Shown: positions 9,671 through 18,860 of the stretch, in pieces
Layout: each line of letters opens with the position of its first letter
How positions within the stretch are numbered: the stretch's first letter is position 1
Assembly (NCBI GenBank): GCA_022870745.1
Contig: CP085323.1
Location: 4,898,001-4,962,000 of the forward strand
Length of the DNA stretch: 64,000 nt
Origin: Silvibacterium acidisoli
GTDB taxonomy: Bacteria > Acidobacteriota > Terriglobia > Terriglobales > Acidobacteriaceae
Reading direction: 5' to 3'
Position numbers and translations under genes: made by a program
Notes under the pieces: generated by a model
Told to the model about the DNA's origin: nothing
What the model saw: only the letters and a program-made list of their open reading frames with translations
Databases searched by the model: none

Positions 9671-9706
9671 TTGCCTGCGCACCGGAAACTACCGACGCGC
9701 AGGCAA
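9671..9706. repeat. Intercistronic inverted repeat between GH35 and GH92 genes
   Basis: TTGCCTGCGC (9671-9680) and GCGCAGGCAA (9697-9706) are perfect ten-base arms with a 16-base loop, starting 13 bases after the GH35 stop on the minus strand. There is no following T-run. It could be a partial terminator or a 3'-end stabilising hairpin, lowering GH92/GH2 expression relative to GH35. Confidence 0.5.
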
Positions 9707-9718
9707 TCTCGTGATCTC

Positions 9719-12559
9719 TCAGGAAACAGCAGTGCCCGGCTTCCAGCGAAACTCGACTTCTGTGCGGCGCGTTGCGAACTGGCTGTAAGGCGATACCACC
9801 AGCTGCTTAAGGTGCTGGAGACCGTCCGTGTAGGCCAACATCACCATGACTACGTTCGGCTGACTCGATTCGAAGTGGAGGTACGGCTCAGGCAGATAGA
9901 ACTCCGACTGCGGCCCGATGGTCTGGTAGTAGCCGATGAATCTCCCATTGACGTAAATCAACGCATCGCGATCCGCGTCAATCTTCAACTTCAAGGGAGT
10001 AAACCGATCCGGACTGCTCGTCAGGGGAAACTCCGTACGGAACCATGTATACGCGGGTACAAGACCAACCGCTCCCGGCGAGTCGCTCACCTGCCCTTTA
10101 CGCCATGTTCCTTGAGCCCCTGTCCGCTTCGCTTCCTGAGGCGACGTTGCCGCTAGCGAAAATCTCTGGATCGCGACTGCATCGAGTGTTCTCGATTTAC
10201 CCTCGTCACCCATGCGGATCGCGGTGATGCCCTTCAATTCTGACATCTCCTTGTTTCCGTTTTCGCTGCCGAATGCCTCGTAGGAAATCTCCAGAACATT
10301 CTGTCCCGGCTTCGCCCATTCACCCAGCTCGCATGACACAAGCTTCTTCGGTGTCGAAAGTTCCGCAATATGCGAACCGTTCAGAAACACCTGCTTGCTG
10401 TCCTCGGTCTGCGTCTCAAGAAACAGCTTCGCTTCCTTGTGATACTCGAAGATGGCCCGGTATTTCACATAGCCATATGGAAGCTTGCCCAGCTTTTCGA
10501 GAGGCGCGGGAGCAGTCTTCAACCAATCGCCCTGCGAGGGGTCGAAAGTCTCGACCCTGTACTCGCCATCCACCAGCAACAGCGGTTGAAACGGCAGATG
10601 TGGAGTACTGACGTTTACACTCGCATACTGCAATTTGGAGTCGTAATGGAAGTGCGTTGGATTTCCGTCCACCCGGCACTCTACCGGCTCCGTCGGCATC
10701 AGCGTGCACAACTCATGCTCCCCGGCCGCGTAGTCCAGCGTCACGGTCAAGCTGTCGTTTGTAGCCTTGCTCGCCGTCATCAAGGCGCAATCCGTGATCA
10801 CGGGAATCTGGATGGGCTCTTCCTCTGCAGTCGAAGTCAATTTCGCCGTGTATGTCCGTTCGGCAAGCCGACGCGGCAGAACTACAATCTGCAATTTGTC
10901 ATTCCACAGGAACATCTGCGAAGAGGTTCCAATCGAAAAGCCCACTACTGCGGTCTTCGTCTCCGCATCGAAATACTCGTAGCTCACCGCCCCCTGCAGA
11001 TGCGGCTTCTCTTCGGCCGCGAGCGCGATCTCGGCCGGCTCACCCGGTTCGCCGTAGACAATCAGGTAGTTCAGCTTCCCCTGGCTGCCGCTGGCGAGGA
11101 CCTCGGCGGTCGAGTAGCGAAGCTGACCGCCAGGAATCGCAACCTCGACAGGCAACATCTTCATCCCACGCGCACGAATAGATAGTTTGCCTTCGCGCGG
11201 AATTTTGAAGTCCTTCTTCCCTGCCGCTGCGGGATCCGGGAACGTGATCTGAAATTGCTGATCGTCATTCGCATTCTCGCGGATGAACAAAAATCCGCTC
11301 TTGCCGTTTTTCCGCAGACTGACGGAGACATCTGTACTCGTCGATGTTGCAAACTCAGTTTCTCCGGAGCGAACAAGCATCGGTCCAAACTGATCGAGGA
11401 AACTTCCGATGGCGCGCGCTGCGTAGTACTTATCCCACAGACCTCCCGGCTCGCTCACCGGCGCGGCGTAGTCATAGGTAGTCGTCACCTTGCGCGCCGC
11501 CCACTCGAAGTTCGTGCCACCGTGGCCCATGTAGAGATTCGTAAACGCAGTGCCGCGTTCGATGACGCTCTTGGTCAACAGGTTCAACTGCGCGGCATTC
11601 ACTCCATCCTGATCTTCCGAGAGTTTGCCGCCGTATTGGCTGAACCATCCGCCCTGCAGTTCCGCGATGCCGATCGGCGATGTTGGCTCTTCCTTGCGTA
11701 AGGTCGCGATCGCCTGCGTCGTCTCCTTCTGAATATTCCAGTGCGGATAGAAGTCAGCAGTATCCATAATCCGCGCCATCACCGGATTCGAATTCTCGCG
11801 CGCCTGGCTGACCCAGTTGGTGATGATCGGAACATCGACTCCCGCCTTCCACACCATGTGCGCAAGGGCAGTCACATAGTTCATCTTCTGCTGCGCGGGT
11901 ATGTGCCAGTAGTCGTACTCGTTTTCAATCTGCACCATGATCACCGGGCCGTCCACCGTGATCATGTTCTTCTTCACAATCGGAAGCACGCGGTCATACC
12001 AGTACTGCGAGCTCTTGATGCTCTCCGGATGGTCGCTGCGCAGCGGGAACTGTTTGGCGATGAGCCAGTGCGGAAAACCTCCCGCATCCCACTCGGCGCA
12101 GACATAAGGGCCAATGCGAAGAATCAGCCACATTCCAAGCTCTTTAACGAGCTGGATGAATTCTTCGATCTCCCTCATATCCACCTGGCCTTCAACAGGC
12201 TCGTGGTAGTTCCAGAAGACATAGGTCTCAATGGTGTTGAAGCCCGCCAGCTTCAGCTTCAGTATGCGGTCGCGCCAAAGCTCTTTCGGAACACGGCAGT
12301 AGTGAAGCGCAGCGCTGTAGACAAAAACATCCTTATCGCGAATCGTGAAGCAATCGGCGTCATATCGAATGATGTGAGGATGTTGGAACAGGGGCTCGGC
12401 TGAATCGAGCAATGCGGCTCGCCCGTCCATTCCCGGAAGCGCGAACAATCGCATCGGGCCAGTGCAGGATGAAATCAAAGGAACGGATATCAGTTGTCCC
12501 AGAAACGCTCTTCTTGACGGCAAGTTTTTTCCCCCTGTCGACAAACATCCGTTTGCCAT
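9719..12559 (-). CDS. GH35 family beta-galactosidase, Tat-exported
   Basis: A 946-residue protein with a twin-arginine leader (LPSRRAFLGQLISVPLISS). The GH35 barrel begins at 'SAALHYCRVPKELWRDRI'. The acid/base Glu is in QIENEYD (about residue 213) and the nucleophile Glu in IAELQGGW (about 300). C-terminal beta-sandwich domains follow, including a jelly-roll ending 'DALIYVNGRFIGYYQTIGP'. GH35 enzymes remove terminal beta-galactose with retention. The frame is open back to GTG 12610, but ATG 12559 places the Tat motif normally. This start codon lies in the loop of a strong hairpin. Gene order (receptor upstream, GH92 and GH2 downstream) suggests stepwise degradation of an imported or surface-bound galactoside. 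Confidence 0.92.
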   Translation of the reverse strand: MANGCLSTGGKNLPSRRAFLGQLISVPLISSCTGPMRLFALPGMDGRAALLDSAEPLFQHPHIIRYDADCFTIRDKDVFVYSAALHYCRVPKELWRDRILKLKLAGFNTIETYVFWNYHEPVEGQVDMREIEEFIQLVKELGMWLILRIGPYVCAEWDAGGFPHWLIAKQFPLRSDHPESIKSSQYWYDRVLPIVKKNMITVDGPVIMVQIENEYDYWHIPAQQKMNYVTALAHMVWKAGVDVPIITNWVSQARENSNPVMARIMDTADFYPHWNIQKETTQAIATLRKEEPTSPIGIAELQGGWFSQYGGKLSEDQDGVNAAQLNLLTKSVIERGTAFTNLYMGHGGTNFEWAARKVTTTYDYAAPVSEPGGLWDKYYAARAIGSFLDQFGPMLVRSGETEFATSTSTDVSVSLRKNGKSGFLFIRENANDDQQFQITFPDPAAAGKKDFKIPREGKLSIRARGMKMLPVEVAIPGGQLRYSTAEVLASGSQGKLNYLIVYGEPGEPAEIALAAEEKPHLQGAVSYEYFDAETKTAVVGFSIGTSSQMFLWNDKLQIVVLPRRLAERTYTAKLTSTAEEEPIQIPVITDCALMTASKATNDSLTVTLDYAAGEHELCTLMPTEPVECRVDGNPTHFHYDSKLQYASVNVSTPHLPFQPLLLVDGEYRVETFDPSQGDWLKTAPAPLEKLGKLPYGYVKYRAIFEYHKEAKLFLETQTEDSKQVFLNGSHIAELSTPKKLVSCELGEWAKPGQNVLEISYEAFGSENGNKEMSELKGITAIRMGDEGKSRTLDAVAIQRFSLAATSPQEAKRTGAQGTWRKGQVSDSPGAVGLVPAYTWFRTEFPLTSSPDRFTPLKLKIDADRDALIYVNGRFIGYYQTIGPQSEFYLPEPYLHFESSQPNVVMVMLAYTDGLQHLKQLVVSPYSQFATRRTEVEFRWKPGTAVS

Positions 12560-12586
12560 CTCATGACGGCAAACGGATGCGTCGAC
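12537..12586. promoter_or_regulatory. Strong hairpin enclosing the GH35 start codon
   Basis: Perfect 12-base arms CATCCGTTTGCC (12546-12557) and GGCAAACGGATG (12568-12579) are extended by outer GTCGAC copies at 12537-12542 and 12581-12586, with unpaired bases AAA against C. On the minus-strand transcript the ATG at 12559 falls at the stem/loop border. It begins 28 bases after the receptor stop and could act as an attenuator, RNase stop or translation gate. Confidence 0.6.
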
Positions 12587-12613
12587 GTAAGAGCCGGTGG
12601 ACCCGGCCACTTG

Positions 12614-15600
12614 TTAAAACGACAGTTTCAATGCTGCCTGCATTACACGAGGTGCAACCGGGCCCATAGAAGTAATCTGTCCGAAGTTCGGATCGGTGAC
12701 CCCGCTATCGGGCAATCCGAAGTTGGGATGATTGAACGCGTTGTACATTTCCCAGCGGAACTGTAGGTTATATCTTTCACGAACCGCAAAGTTCTTCATC
12801 GCTGAGATATCCCACGAATCCATACCAGGTCCCTTGAGAAGGTTCTTGCCCGTATTGCCAAAGGTTCCGGGCTGGTTGGGAGCGAAGGCGGCCGAATTGA
12901 AATAGTGGTTAAGCCACTGAGCCTTCGATCCCTGGTGCACACCGAAAGACTGGCCGGCAACACTATCGGCACGATCTCCGTACTGCAGCGATCCCGAACT
13001 GTCTCCACCGTTTCCGCCCCAGATCGAGAACGGATACCCGGACTGCAGCGTCCCGATTCCGCTGACTTCCCAGGATCCGCCAAGAGTCCTTACCAGCGCG
13101 TTCTCTCCGCTCAGCTTCGGAGTTTCGTAAACGACCGACGACACCCAGGCCAAAGGAATATTGGTACCCGCTATGCCGTAGTTGAAACGCTTGTTGGCTG
13201 CACCGGGGAACGGATTGCCAAGCCCACCATGCCAGGCCGTGTTACCTGAATCACTCAGGTCAAACGCCTTAGACCAGGTGAAGTGCGAGTCCACGGTGAG
13301 GCCGCGATAGTCGTGCACGGTCGCGCCCAACTGCAGGGAGTGGTAGGAGGATGTTCCCTCATCGTTCGTTTGCGTGATGTTTGAGAAGTTTGGATAAATG
13401 GTCCGGTTGCTGTCATTCGCGAAGATACCGGGGTTGAGATCCACGATCGCGGACTGATGATATGTCTGGCTACCGACGTATGCCACATGCAGTGCCAGGG
13501 CTTGTGTCATTTGCTTTTCAACCGAGGCATTCCACGTCTGCGTAACCGGCAACCGGAGGTTGGGCGAAAAGACTGCCCCGAGGGACATCGGCTTCAGAAA
13601 AATCGCCTGCGAGGCCGGCAGATTCGGCTGCGGTACAAGTGTGGCCGCCGTGAAGGGGTTGCCGCCAAACGATTGCCAGGGGTTCTCAAAGGGAATGGGC
13701 TGGGTTGCGGTGGCCGAAATATTATAAGAAGGATCAGTAGGAGCGACGCCGGTCGTGTGATTGTAGAAGGCCCAGAACATCGGCGCGTCGAAGAGCCCGA
13801 AGCCAGCGCGAAATACAGTCTTGGAGGTTGCAGCGTATGCCACCGAAATGCGCGGTTCAAAGTACGCGTTGCTGGACCGGCGCAACGTGGAATTCAACCC
13901 ACGATCTCCAGGGAAGATGACCCCAGTCGGAGCATTAGGATAACGCTGACTTTGCTGTCCGGGCGAAAATCCCGCGCCACCGTTCACCGCCGTGGGAGCC
14001 CAGTCAGGATCCCAACGAATGCCGGCAGTCAGGGTCAGCTTGTTGGTAGCGCGATACTGATCCTCCGCGTAGAGTCCGAACTGTACTCCAACCATCTGCG
14101 TGTACTGCGCCGCTCCCTGGAAATAGCTGCTCGCATACCCCAGCAGAAAATCAGCGTTCGCATAGTTTGTGAACTGGCCGCTGAACTGGACGCTGGGCGG
14201 AGCAGGCCAGGTGGTCAGGTTGTTCGAATACTGGTGCGCGAAGTTGCCGCCGAATTTGAGCGTGTGAGCGCCGAAGGTCTTCATGGCATCGTCTGAGATC
14301 CACCATGTGGTCCTGGGATTCTCGTTCGGCGTACCACCATGAACATTAAAACCAGCGTTAGCCGCCTGCAGGTAACATCCATCAGGATCCGCGACATTGA
14401 TGATCTGCGAAAGGCAGAATGGCGTGCCCGACTTGGTCAGCACCTGGTTTCCTTGCCACACATTCAAATAGGTCCACGCGACATTCACCGTGTTGACCAT
14501 GCTCGGTGTCGGCAGCCACGTGTTGCTGACCTCTTCGTTGAAGAACATTCCTCGTTGGCCAGTGACGCCAGCCAGGATGTTTCCCGGCACCTGTCCGCCC
14601 GGATTATCGTACTGGGCGATAAAGCTGCGCAGGAAGAAGCGCATCTTGTCGGACATCGTGTAGTCCAGGCGCAGCAGTCCTTCGTTTTGCGATTCTCGAA
14701 CCTGAGGGCCGGCGAAGTAAACGAGGCCGCTGGAAGCGACCTGCCCAAGAGGCAGGGTCTCCTGTGCCATCGTCACTGCTGCCGGGCTAAACATGGCGGG
14801 ATTGATCTGATTCTTCACGCCGTTCACAGTGGCGAACGGCGCGCTCAAAGTAATCGGCAGAGCGCTGAAGTCGCCCCGCAACATGGCAGCGGTGGGGGTG
14901 TAGGAACTATTGGTCTCTGTCGCCTCGCTCGCACGTGTTCCCTGGTAGTTGGCGAAGATGAAAAGCTTGTCCTTGATGATAGGGGCGCCGATGGAGCCGC
15001 CGAACTGATTCTGCTTGAGTTGGTCGACTGCGCCGCTGAACCAGTTTGCAGCGTTCAGATCGTTGTTGCGGAGGAACTCGAAGACGTTGCCGTGGAGGTT
15101 GTTGGTGCCGCTATTGGTCTGAATATTGATGACGGCGGCCGGCGAGTACCCGAATTGCGCGCTGTAGTTATCGGTCACTGCCTGGAAGGCATGCGTCGAG
15201 TCGGGATTCGGAAACGGCTGCATCAGCCCATCGTAGGTATCCATGTTCGGGATGCCGTCGAGCATGGCGAACGTGCTTCCCTGCGGCAGGCCGTTGCCCG
15301 AGCCGCCTACTTCCGTCAGGAAAGTGTTGCTGGTAGGCAGCGTGCCTACGCCACCCTGATTCAGCACATTCTGCACGCCGGGTGACAAAAAGATCAGGCT
15401 GGCCGGATCGCGTCCATTCAACGGCAGCTGGGTGATCTCTTTTTGGTTGATAGTGTTGCTGATCTCCGAATTGCTGGTGTTGATCAGCACCTGTCCTTCG
15501 TTCACGGTGACGCTCTGCTCCGCGCCACCCACCTTCAGGCCGATGTTCAGAGAAGCTGCCTCGCCTACCGCCAGCGTCCTCAGCACGGTATAGGGGGCAA

Positions 15601-15931
15601 ATCCCTGCTGGTCCACCACAACCTTGTAATTTCCAGGCGGGAGAGGCGCGAGCGAATACACACCGGAAGATGAACTCACAGCGGTCTGCTTCAACCCGGT
15701 GTCGGTGTTCTGCGCCGTAACCGTCACTCCCGGAATGACCGCACCGGTGGAATCAGAAAGGATGCCGCTGATGCTCGCGGTCGCTCCCTGGGCATAAGCC
15801 GCTAGAGAAGCCATACAGGCGACGGCCATCAGGATAAAAAGCCGCAGCACGGAGATCGGGCCGCCAGATAGCGACTGTTTCCCTTTACCGGGAAGCTGTC
15901 TTAATTGTTGTTGCGATGATGCGATGCTCAC
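12614..15931 (-). CDS. TonB-dependent receptor, Oar-like, with CarboxypepD_reg N-domain
   Basis: A 1105-residue outer-membrane protein. A signal peptide (LRLFILMAVACMASLAAYA) leads into a carboxypeptidase-regulatory-like fold ('GILSDSTGAVIPGVTVTAQN' then 'GVYSLAPLPPGNYKVVV'), a plug domain ('ITQLPLNGRDPASLIFLSPG', 'QTNSGTNNLHGNVFEFLRN') and a C-terminal beta-barrel ending in the aromatic 'MQAALKLSF'. Such Acidobacteria receptors are thought to import oligosaccharides in TonB-dependent fashion. No SusD-like lipoprotein is next to it. It starts with GTG at 15931, heads the GH35-GH92-GH2 unit and diverges from the membrane regulator at 16389. The ligand is inferred from the neighbours only. Confidence 0.88.
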   Translation of the reverse strand: MSIASSQQQLRQLPGKGKQSLSGGPISVLRLFILMAVACMASLAAYAQGATASISGILSDSTGAVIPGVTVTAQNTDTGLKQTAVSSSSGVYSLAPLPPGNYKVVVDQQGFAPYTVLRTLAVGEAASLNIGLKVGGAEQSVTVNEGQVLINTSNSEISNTINQKEITQLPLNGRDPASLIFLSPGVQNVLNQGGVGTLPTSNTFLTEVGGSGNGLPQGSTFAMLDGIPNMDTYDGLMQPFPNPDSTHAFQAVTDNYSAQFGYSPAAVINIQTNSGTNNLHGNVFEFLRNNDLNAANWFSGAVDQLKQNQFGGSIGAPIIKDKLFIFANYQGTRASEATETNSSYTPTAAMLRGDFSALPITLSAPFATVNGVKNQINPAMFSPAAVTMAQETLPLGQVASSGLVYFAGPQVRESQNEGLLRLDYTMSDKMRFFLRSFIAQYDNPGGQVPGNILAGVTGQRGMFFNEEVSNTWLPTPSMVNTVNVAWTYLNVWQGNQVLTKSGTPFCLSQIINVADPDGCYLQAANAGFNVHGGTPNENPRTTWWISDDAMKTFGAHTLKFGGNFAHQYSNNLTTWPAPPSVQFSGQFTNYANADFLLGYASSYFQGAAQYTQMVGVQFGLYAEDQYRATNKLTLTAGIRWDPDWAPTAVNGGAGFSPGQQSQRYPNAPTGVIFPGDRGLNSTLRRSSNAYFEPRISVAYAATSKTVFRAGFGLFDAPMFWAFYNHTTGVAPTDPSYNISATATQPIPFENPWQSFGGNPFTAATLVPQPNLPASQAIFLKPMSLGAVFSPNLRLPVTQTWNASVEKQMTQALALHVAYVGSQTYHQSAIVDLNPGIFANDSNRTIYPNFSNITQTNDEGTSSYHSLQLGATVHDYRGLTVDSHFTWSKAFDLSDSGNTAWHGGLGNPFPGAANKRFNYGIAGTNIPLAWVSSVVYETPKLSGENALVRTLGGSWEVSGIGTLQSGYPFSIWGGNGGDSSGSLQYGDRADSVAGQSFGVHQGSKAQWLNHYFNSAAFAPNQPGTFGNTGKNLLKGPGMDSWDISAMKNFAVRERYNLQFRWEMYNAFNHPNFGLPDSGVTDPNFGQITSMGPVAPRVMQAALKLSF

Positions 15932-16388
15932 CGAAGAACCCCCAAAAGTGGTTAGTGGTTACGTATTTTGCTCAGGCGGTTAAAACCGATCTTTGCGTTA
16001 TAGCCAGGCACTCGGCGTCCTTTCATCCGGCCTTTCGTACTCTCGTAGAGGCCTTGAAGAAAGCACCTTTCTGGCGCAACCAATGATTGCTTCGGGAAGC
16101 AACAGATTCAAGGTTACACAAAATCCTAACGTATCTGTATTTCACTGAAAAACAACACCTTAGCATGATCGAAAGCAAGCTAACGGTAGATACGGGCAGG
16201 CGGCGCAGAGCATTTTTTATGCAGGCGAGAAGGGTCGACACCCCCATGCCTTGACAGTCAATTCACGCGGAATATTTAATGGATAGCCGGGACTACAGCG
16301 GCATTGAACAGGGCTGCAAACGAAAAACTAATTCGTTCAGCACATTTCGTATTCGAACCAGGTGCGTAGCAGGAAGGGTAGATCATAG
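15932..16388. promoter_or_regulatory. Divergent control region, receptor/hydrolase unit versus membrane regulator
   Basis: 457 bases without a credible gene. A short palindrome CGGTT-AA-AACCG lies at 15977-15988, about 50 bases before the receptor start. GTTC (16335-16338) and GAAC (16355-16358) near the regulator start form a loose inverted pair. AGGAAGG at 16371-16377 is a Shine-Dalgarno candidate for the TTG at 16389. Promoter elements were not assigned. Confidence 0.3.
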
Positions 16389-17822
16389 TTGAAGCGCGCA
16401 CTCGTCAGTGATCAAACGGTCGAACGGGATATGGAGGCCGCAGCAGTCATCAGGTCTGAGCAAGACCTCGTCACGCTGCGAAGAACTCTGAAAGAAATCG
16501 TCGATGGACCCGCCTTCAGAGGGAGCCATCGCAGCGGCCAGTTCCTCGAATTTGTCGTCGAAACGTGGATCGCCGGTGACTTCGCCCAGCTGAAAGAGCG
16601 CTTGATCGGCGTCCAGCTCTTCAAGCGAAAGCCGTCTTACGATACGGGTGAAGATGCGATCGTAAGAGTAACGGCCTCCGACGTCCGCAAACGCCTGCTG
16701 CAACACTATGGCTGGTTCGGAACCGACGGTGAATTCCGCATTGAGCTTCCCTCTGGCTCCTACGTTCCGCGGATCCATCGAAAGTCTCCGGTCGATGCCA
16801 TTGCGGATAGCCCGCTCGAACCACAGCCGTCACAAGAGATTTTGCTTGCGGATGCGGTCATTCCGGCGCCTGAGCCCCGGGTAGTTTTCCCAGCGCCCGT
16901 CGAAGTTGCCTCCGTGGTAGTAGCTCCTGAGACTTTATCCGTAGTTGTCGCTCCTGCGAAGAAACGGTCCTTATGGCTGACGGCAGTACTTTTGATCATG
17001 GCAGCCGTTTTAGGGTGGTGGATCCATTCCCTGACCCACGCGCCAACTCCCTCGGCTTTTTCAGTGCTTCCGTGGTCAGCTCTTTTCAATGCATCGTCCG
17101 CGACCCATGTGGTGACAAGCGACCCCAATATTGACGCAGTTCAGGGGGTCACCCGTACAGATATAACTCTCTCCGATTACGCGAATCATCGATATGTTCC
17201 AGACCCGGACAAGCTCACACCGGAAGAGGTTCGCATCAGCAAGCTTCTTCTGTCGGGGGAGAGCTCCGCGGCTGCTCCGGACGCTCCGATGACTGCGAAG
17301 ATTGCTGAAATAGCACAAACCTTTTCCAGGAAGCTCGAGGTTCAGGCGTCACGGAACTTTCAGCTGTCCTTTTTGAAAAACAACGATAACTTCATTTTTT
17401 TGGGCAGTCCACGCTCCAACCCATGGTTCTCCCTTTTTCAGGACAAGCTGAATTTCCGATTTGTCTTTGACCGTCAGGTAGGCTCGGAATTCATTCGTAA
17501 CCTCCATGCGCGTCCCCACGAGCAGGAAATCTATGCGCCCAGCGCGAACGGAGGCGGGACTGGCTACTCTTTCGCGATCATCGCCTTCATTCAAAATCCC
17601 GACCAGAACGGCCAGATCCTTCTACTCGCCGGAACGAATGGCGAAGCAACGACGGCAGCAGGCGATTTCGTGACCGACCTTCCACGCATTTCTCATGCCG
17701 TACAGAAATGCGGAATCGTCCCCTCAGGCCCTCCCCGCCATTTCGAGATGTTGCTACGGACACAGACCATGGCAGGAGTTTCGAGAGAGACAGATGTCGT
17801 GACCTGCCATATTCTTCCCTGA
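16389..17822 (+). CDS. Single-TM membrane-tethered regulator with winged-helix-like N-domain (family member 1)
   Basis: A 477-residue protein. Residues about 30-125 form a conserved module (AFRGSHRSGQFLEFVVE, LKERLIGVQLFKRKPSYD, AIVRVTASDVRKRLLQHY, IELPSGSYVP) common at the N-terminus of Acidobacteria signalling proteins and believed to bind DNA in the manner of OmpR/CadC winged helices. A Pro/Val-rich linker precedes one transmembrane helix (LWLTAVLLIMAAVLGWWIHSL, about 194-214). The remaining ~260 residues would be extracytoplasmic, with 'FLGSPRSNPWFSLF' and 'GQILLLAGTNGEATTAAGDF' recalling a sensor fold shared with the paralogues at 24616 and 31007. It diverges from the receptor/GH unit, its likely target. 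Start is TTG 16389 (good Shine-Dalgarno) or ATG 16431. Function is inferred. Confidence 0.75.
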   Translation: MKRALVSDQTVERDMEAAAVIRSEQDLVTLRRTLKEIVDGPAFRGSHRSGQFLEFVVETWIAGDFAQLKERLIGVQLFKRKPSYDTGEDAIVRVTASDVRKRLLQHYGWFGTDGEFRIELPSGSYVPRIHRKSPVDAIADSPLEPQPSQEILLADAVIPAPEPRVVFPAPVEVASVVVAPETLSVVVAPAKKRSLWLTAVLLIMAAVLGWWIHSLTHAPTPSAFSVLPWSALFNASSATHVVTSDPNIDAVQGVTRTDITLSDYANHRYVPDPDKLTPEEVRISKLLLSGESSAAAPDAPMTAKIAEIAQTFSRKLEVQASRNFQLSFLKNNDNFIFLGSPRSNPWFSLFQDKLNFRFVFDRQVGSEFIRNLHARPHEQEIYAPSANGGGTGYSFAIIAFIQNPDQNGQILLLAGTNGEATTAAGDFVTDLPRISHAVQKCGIVPSGPPRHFEMLLRTQTMAGVSRETDVVTCHILP

Positions 17823-17904
17823 ATATGAGAGAACGTTAGACACCCAGCTCCCCTATACCTCTTACTTCAATCGCGGCGGGCACGATGGCCTACACTCAAA
17901 GGAC

Positions 17905-18801
17905 ATGCTCAATCGGGGCTATGCCTACAACACAATCATCGGCAGCAAATACGATGGGCAAACCCTGCTTTCACACCTCTCAAGCCTCTACCCCCACTCG
18001 AGTCCGCAGGAATGGCAACAGATACTGAACAACGGCGAAGTCACTCTCAACGGCATCACCGCCGATGGAAGTGAAGCTGTCATGTCTGGCCAGAGACTTG
18101 TGTGGAACCGGCCACCCTGGATCGAGCCCGAAACACCTCAGTCCTTCGAAGTCCTGCTGGATGATCCTTATCTCTTAGCCGTAAACAAACCCAGCGGGCT
18201 GCCCACCCTCCCCGGCGGCGGCTTCATGGAAAACACCCTTCTGCACCTGGTGCAGAGACATACACCAGACGCAAACCCTGTCCACCGGCTGGGCCGAGGC
18301 ACCTCCGGTATCGTCCTCTTCGCCAGGACTCCGCAGGCAGCTTCAAATTTGACCGCGAACTGGAACACAGCCAAAATTCAAAAGGTCTACCGGGCACTGG
18401 CTCAAAACGTCGCGCGGCAGGATATCTACGAAATTCTTACGCCCATCGGTCTCGTACCTCACCCCCGCCTCGGTTCCGTTTGGGCGGCAAGCCCGGGTGG
18501 CAAACCGTCGAAGTCATTGGCAAAGGTGGTCGCACGCTCTAAGAGCACCACAACATTTGAGGTAACCCTGTATTCCGGCCGCCCACACCAGATCCGAATC
18601 CATCTGGCGTCCATCGGCCATCCACTTGTCGGAGACCCTCTGTATGGCATCGCCGGCCAGCCGCTTGAAGACGACCCCGGTCTCCCTGGCGACGGAGGAT
18701 ATTTCCTGCACGCACAGTTTCTGAACTTTGAGCACCCCATCACCGGAGAACCGATCCGTCTTGAGGCGGCATTGCCGCCTGGATTCTCGTCGCACGAATA
18801 G
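17905..18801 (+). CDS. RluA-family pseudouridine synthase, HRLG variant
   Basis: A 298-residue protein with an S4-like N-terminal segment ('PQEWQQILNNGEVTLNG') and the RluA catalytic fold ('LLAVNKPSGLPTLPGG', 'VHRLGRGTSGIVLFAR', 'GRPHQIRIHLASIGHPLVGD'). RluA enzymes isomerise uridine in rRNA or tRNA. The canonical motif is HRLDxxTSG with a catalytic Asp; here that position is Gly (HRLGRGTSG). A subfamily with HRLGRGTSG is, from memory, also found in plants and other bacteria, so this may be a genuine variant rather than a sequence error. The gene lies between two carbohydrate clusters and converges on the GH127 gene; no functional link is evident. Confidence 0.85.
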   Translation: MLNRGYAYNTIIGSKYDGQTLLSHLSSLYPHSSPQEWQQILNNGEVTLNGITADGSEAVMSGQRLVWNRPPWIEPETPQSFEVLLDDPYLLAVNKPSGLPTLPGGGFMENTLLHLVQRHTPDANPVHRLGRGTSGIVLFARTPQAASNLTANWNTAKIQKVYRALAQNVARQDIYEILTPIGLVPHPRLGSVWAASPGGKPSKSLAKVVARSKSTTTFEVTLYSGRPHQIRIHLASIGHPLVGDPLYGIAGQPLEDDPGLPGDGGYFLHAQFLNFEHPITGEPIRLEAALPPGFSSHE

Positions 18802-18860
18802 CCCTGCGGCAGGGTCGAAGGTATTCTTGCCATCTGCACCATAGGCACACGTTTCCCATC

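Noticed and set aside
8596-9714. 372-residue plus-strand frame antisense to the GH92 gene
   Set aside because: Shadow of a well-supported hydrolase; its protein resembles no family.
18804-18816. CCCTG-CGG-CAGGG palindrome between the RluA and GH127 stops
   Set aside because: Very short stem with no T-run; could be chance in GC-rich DNA.
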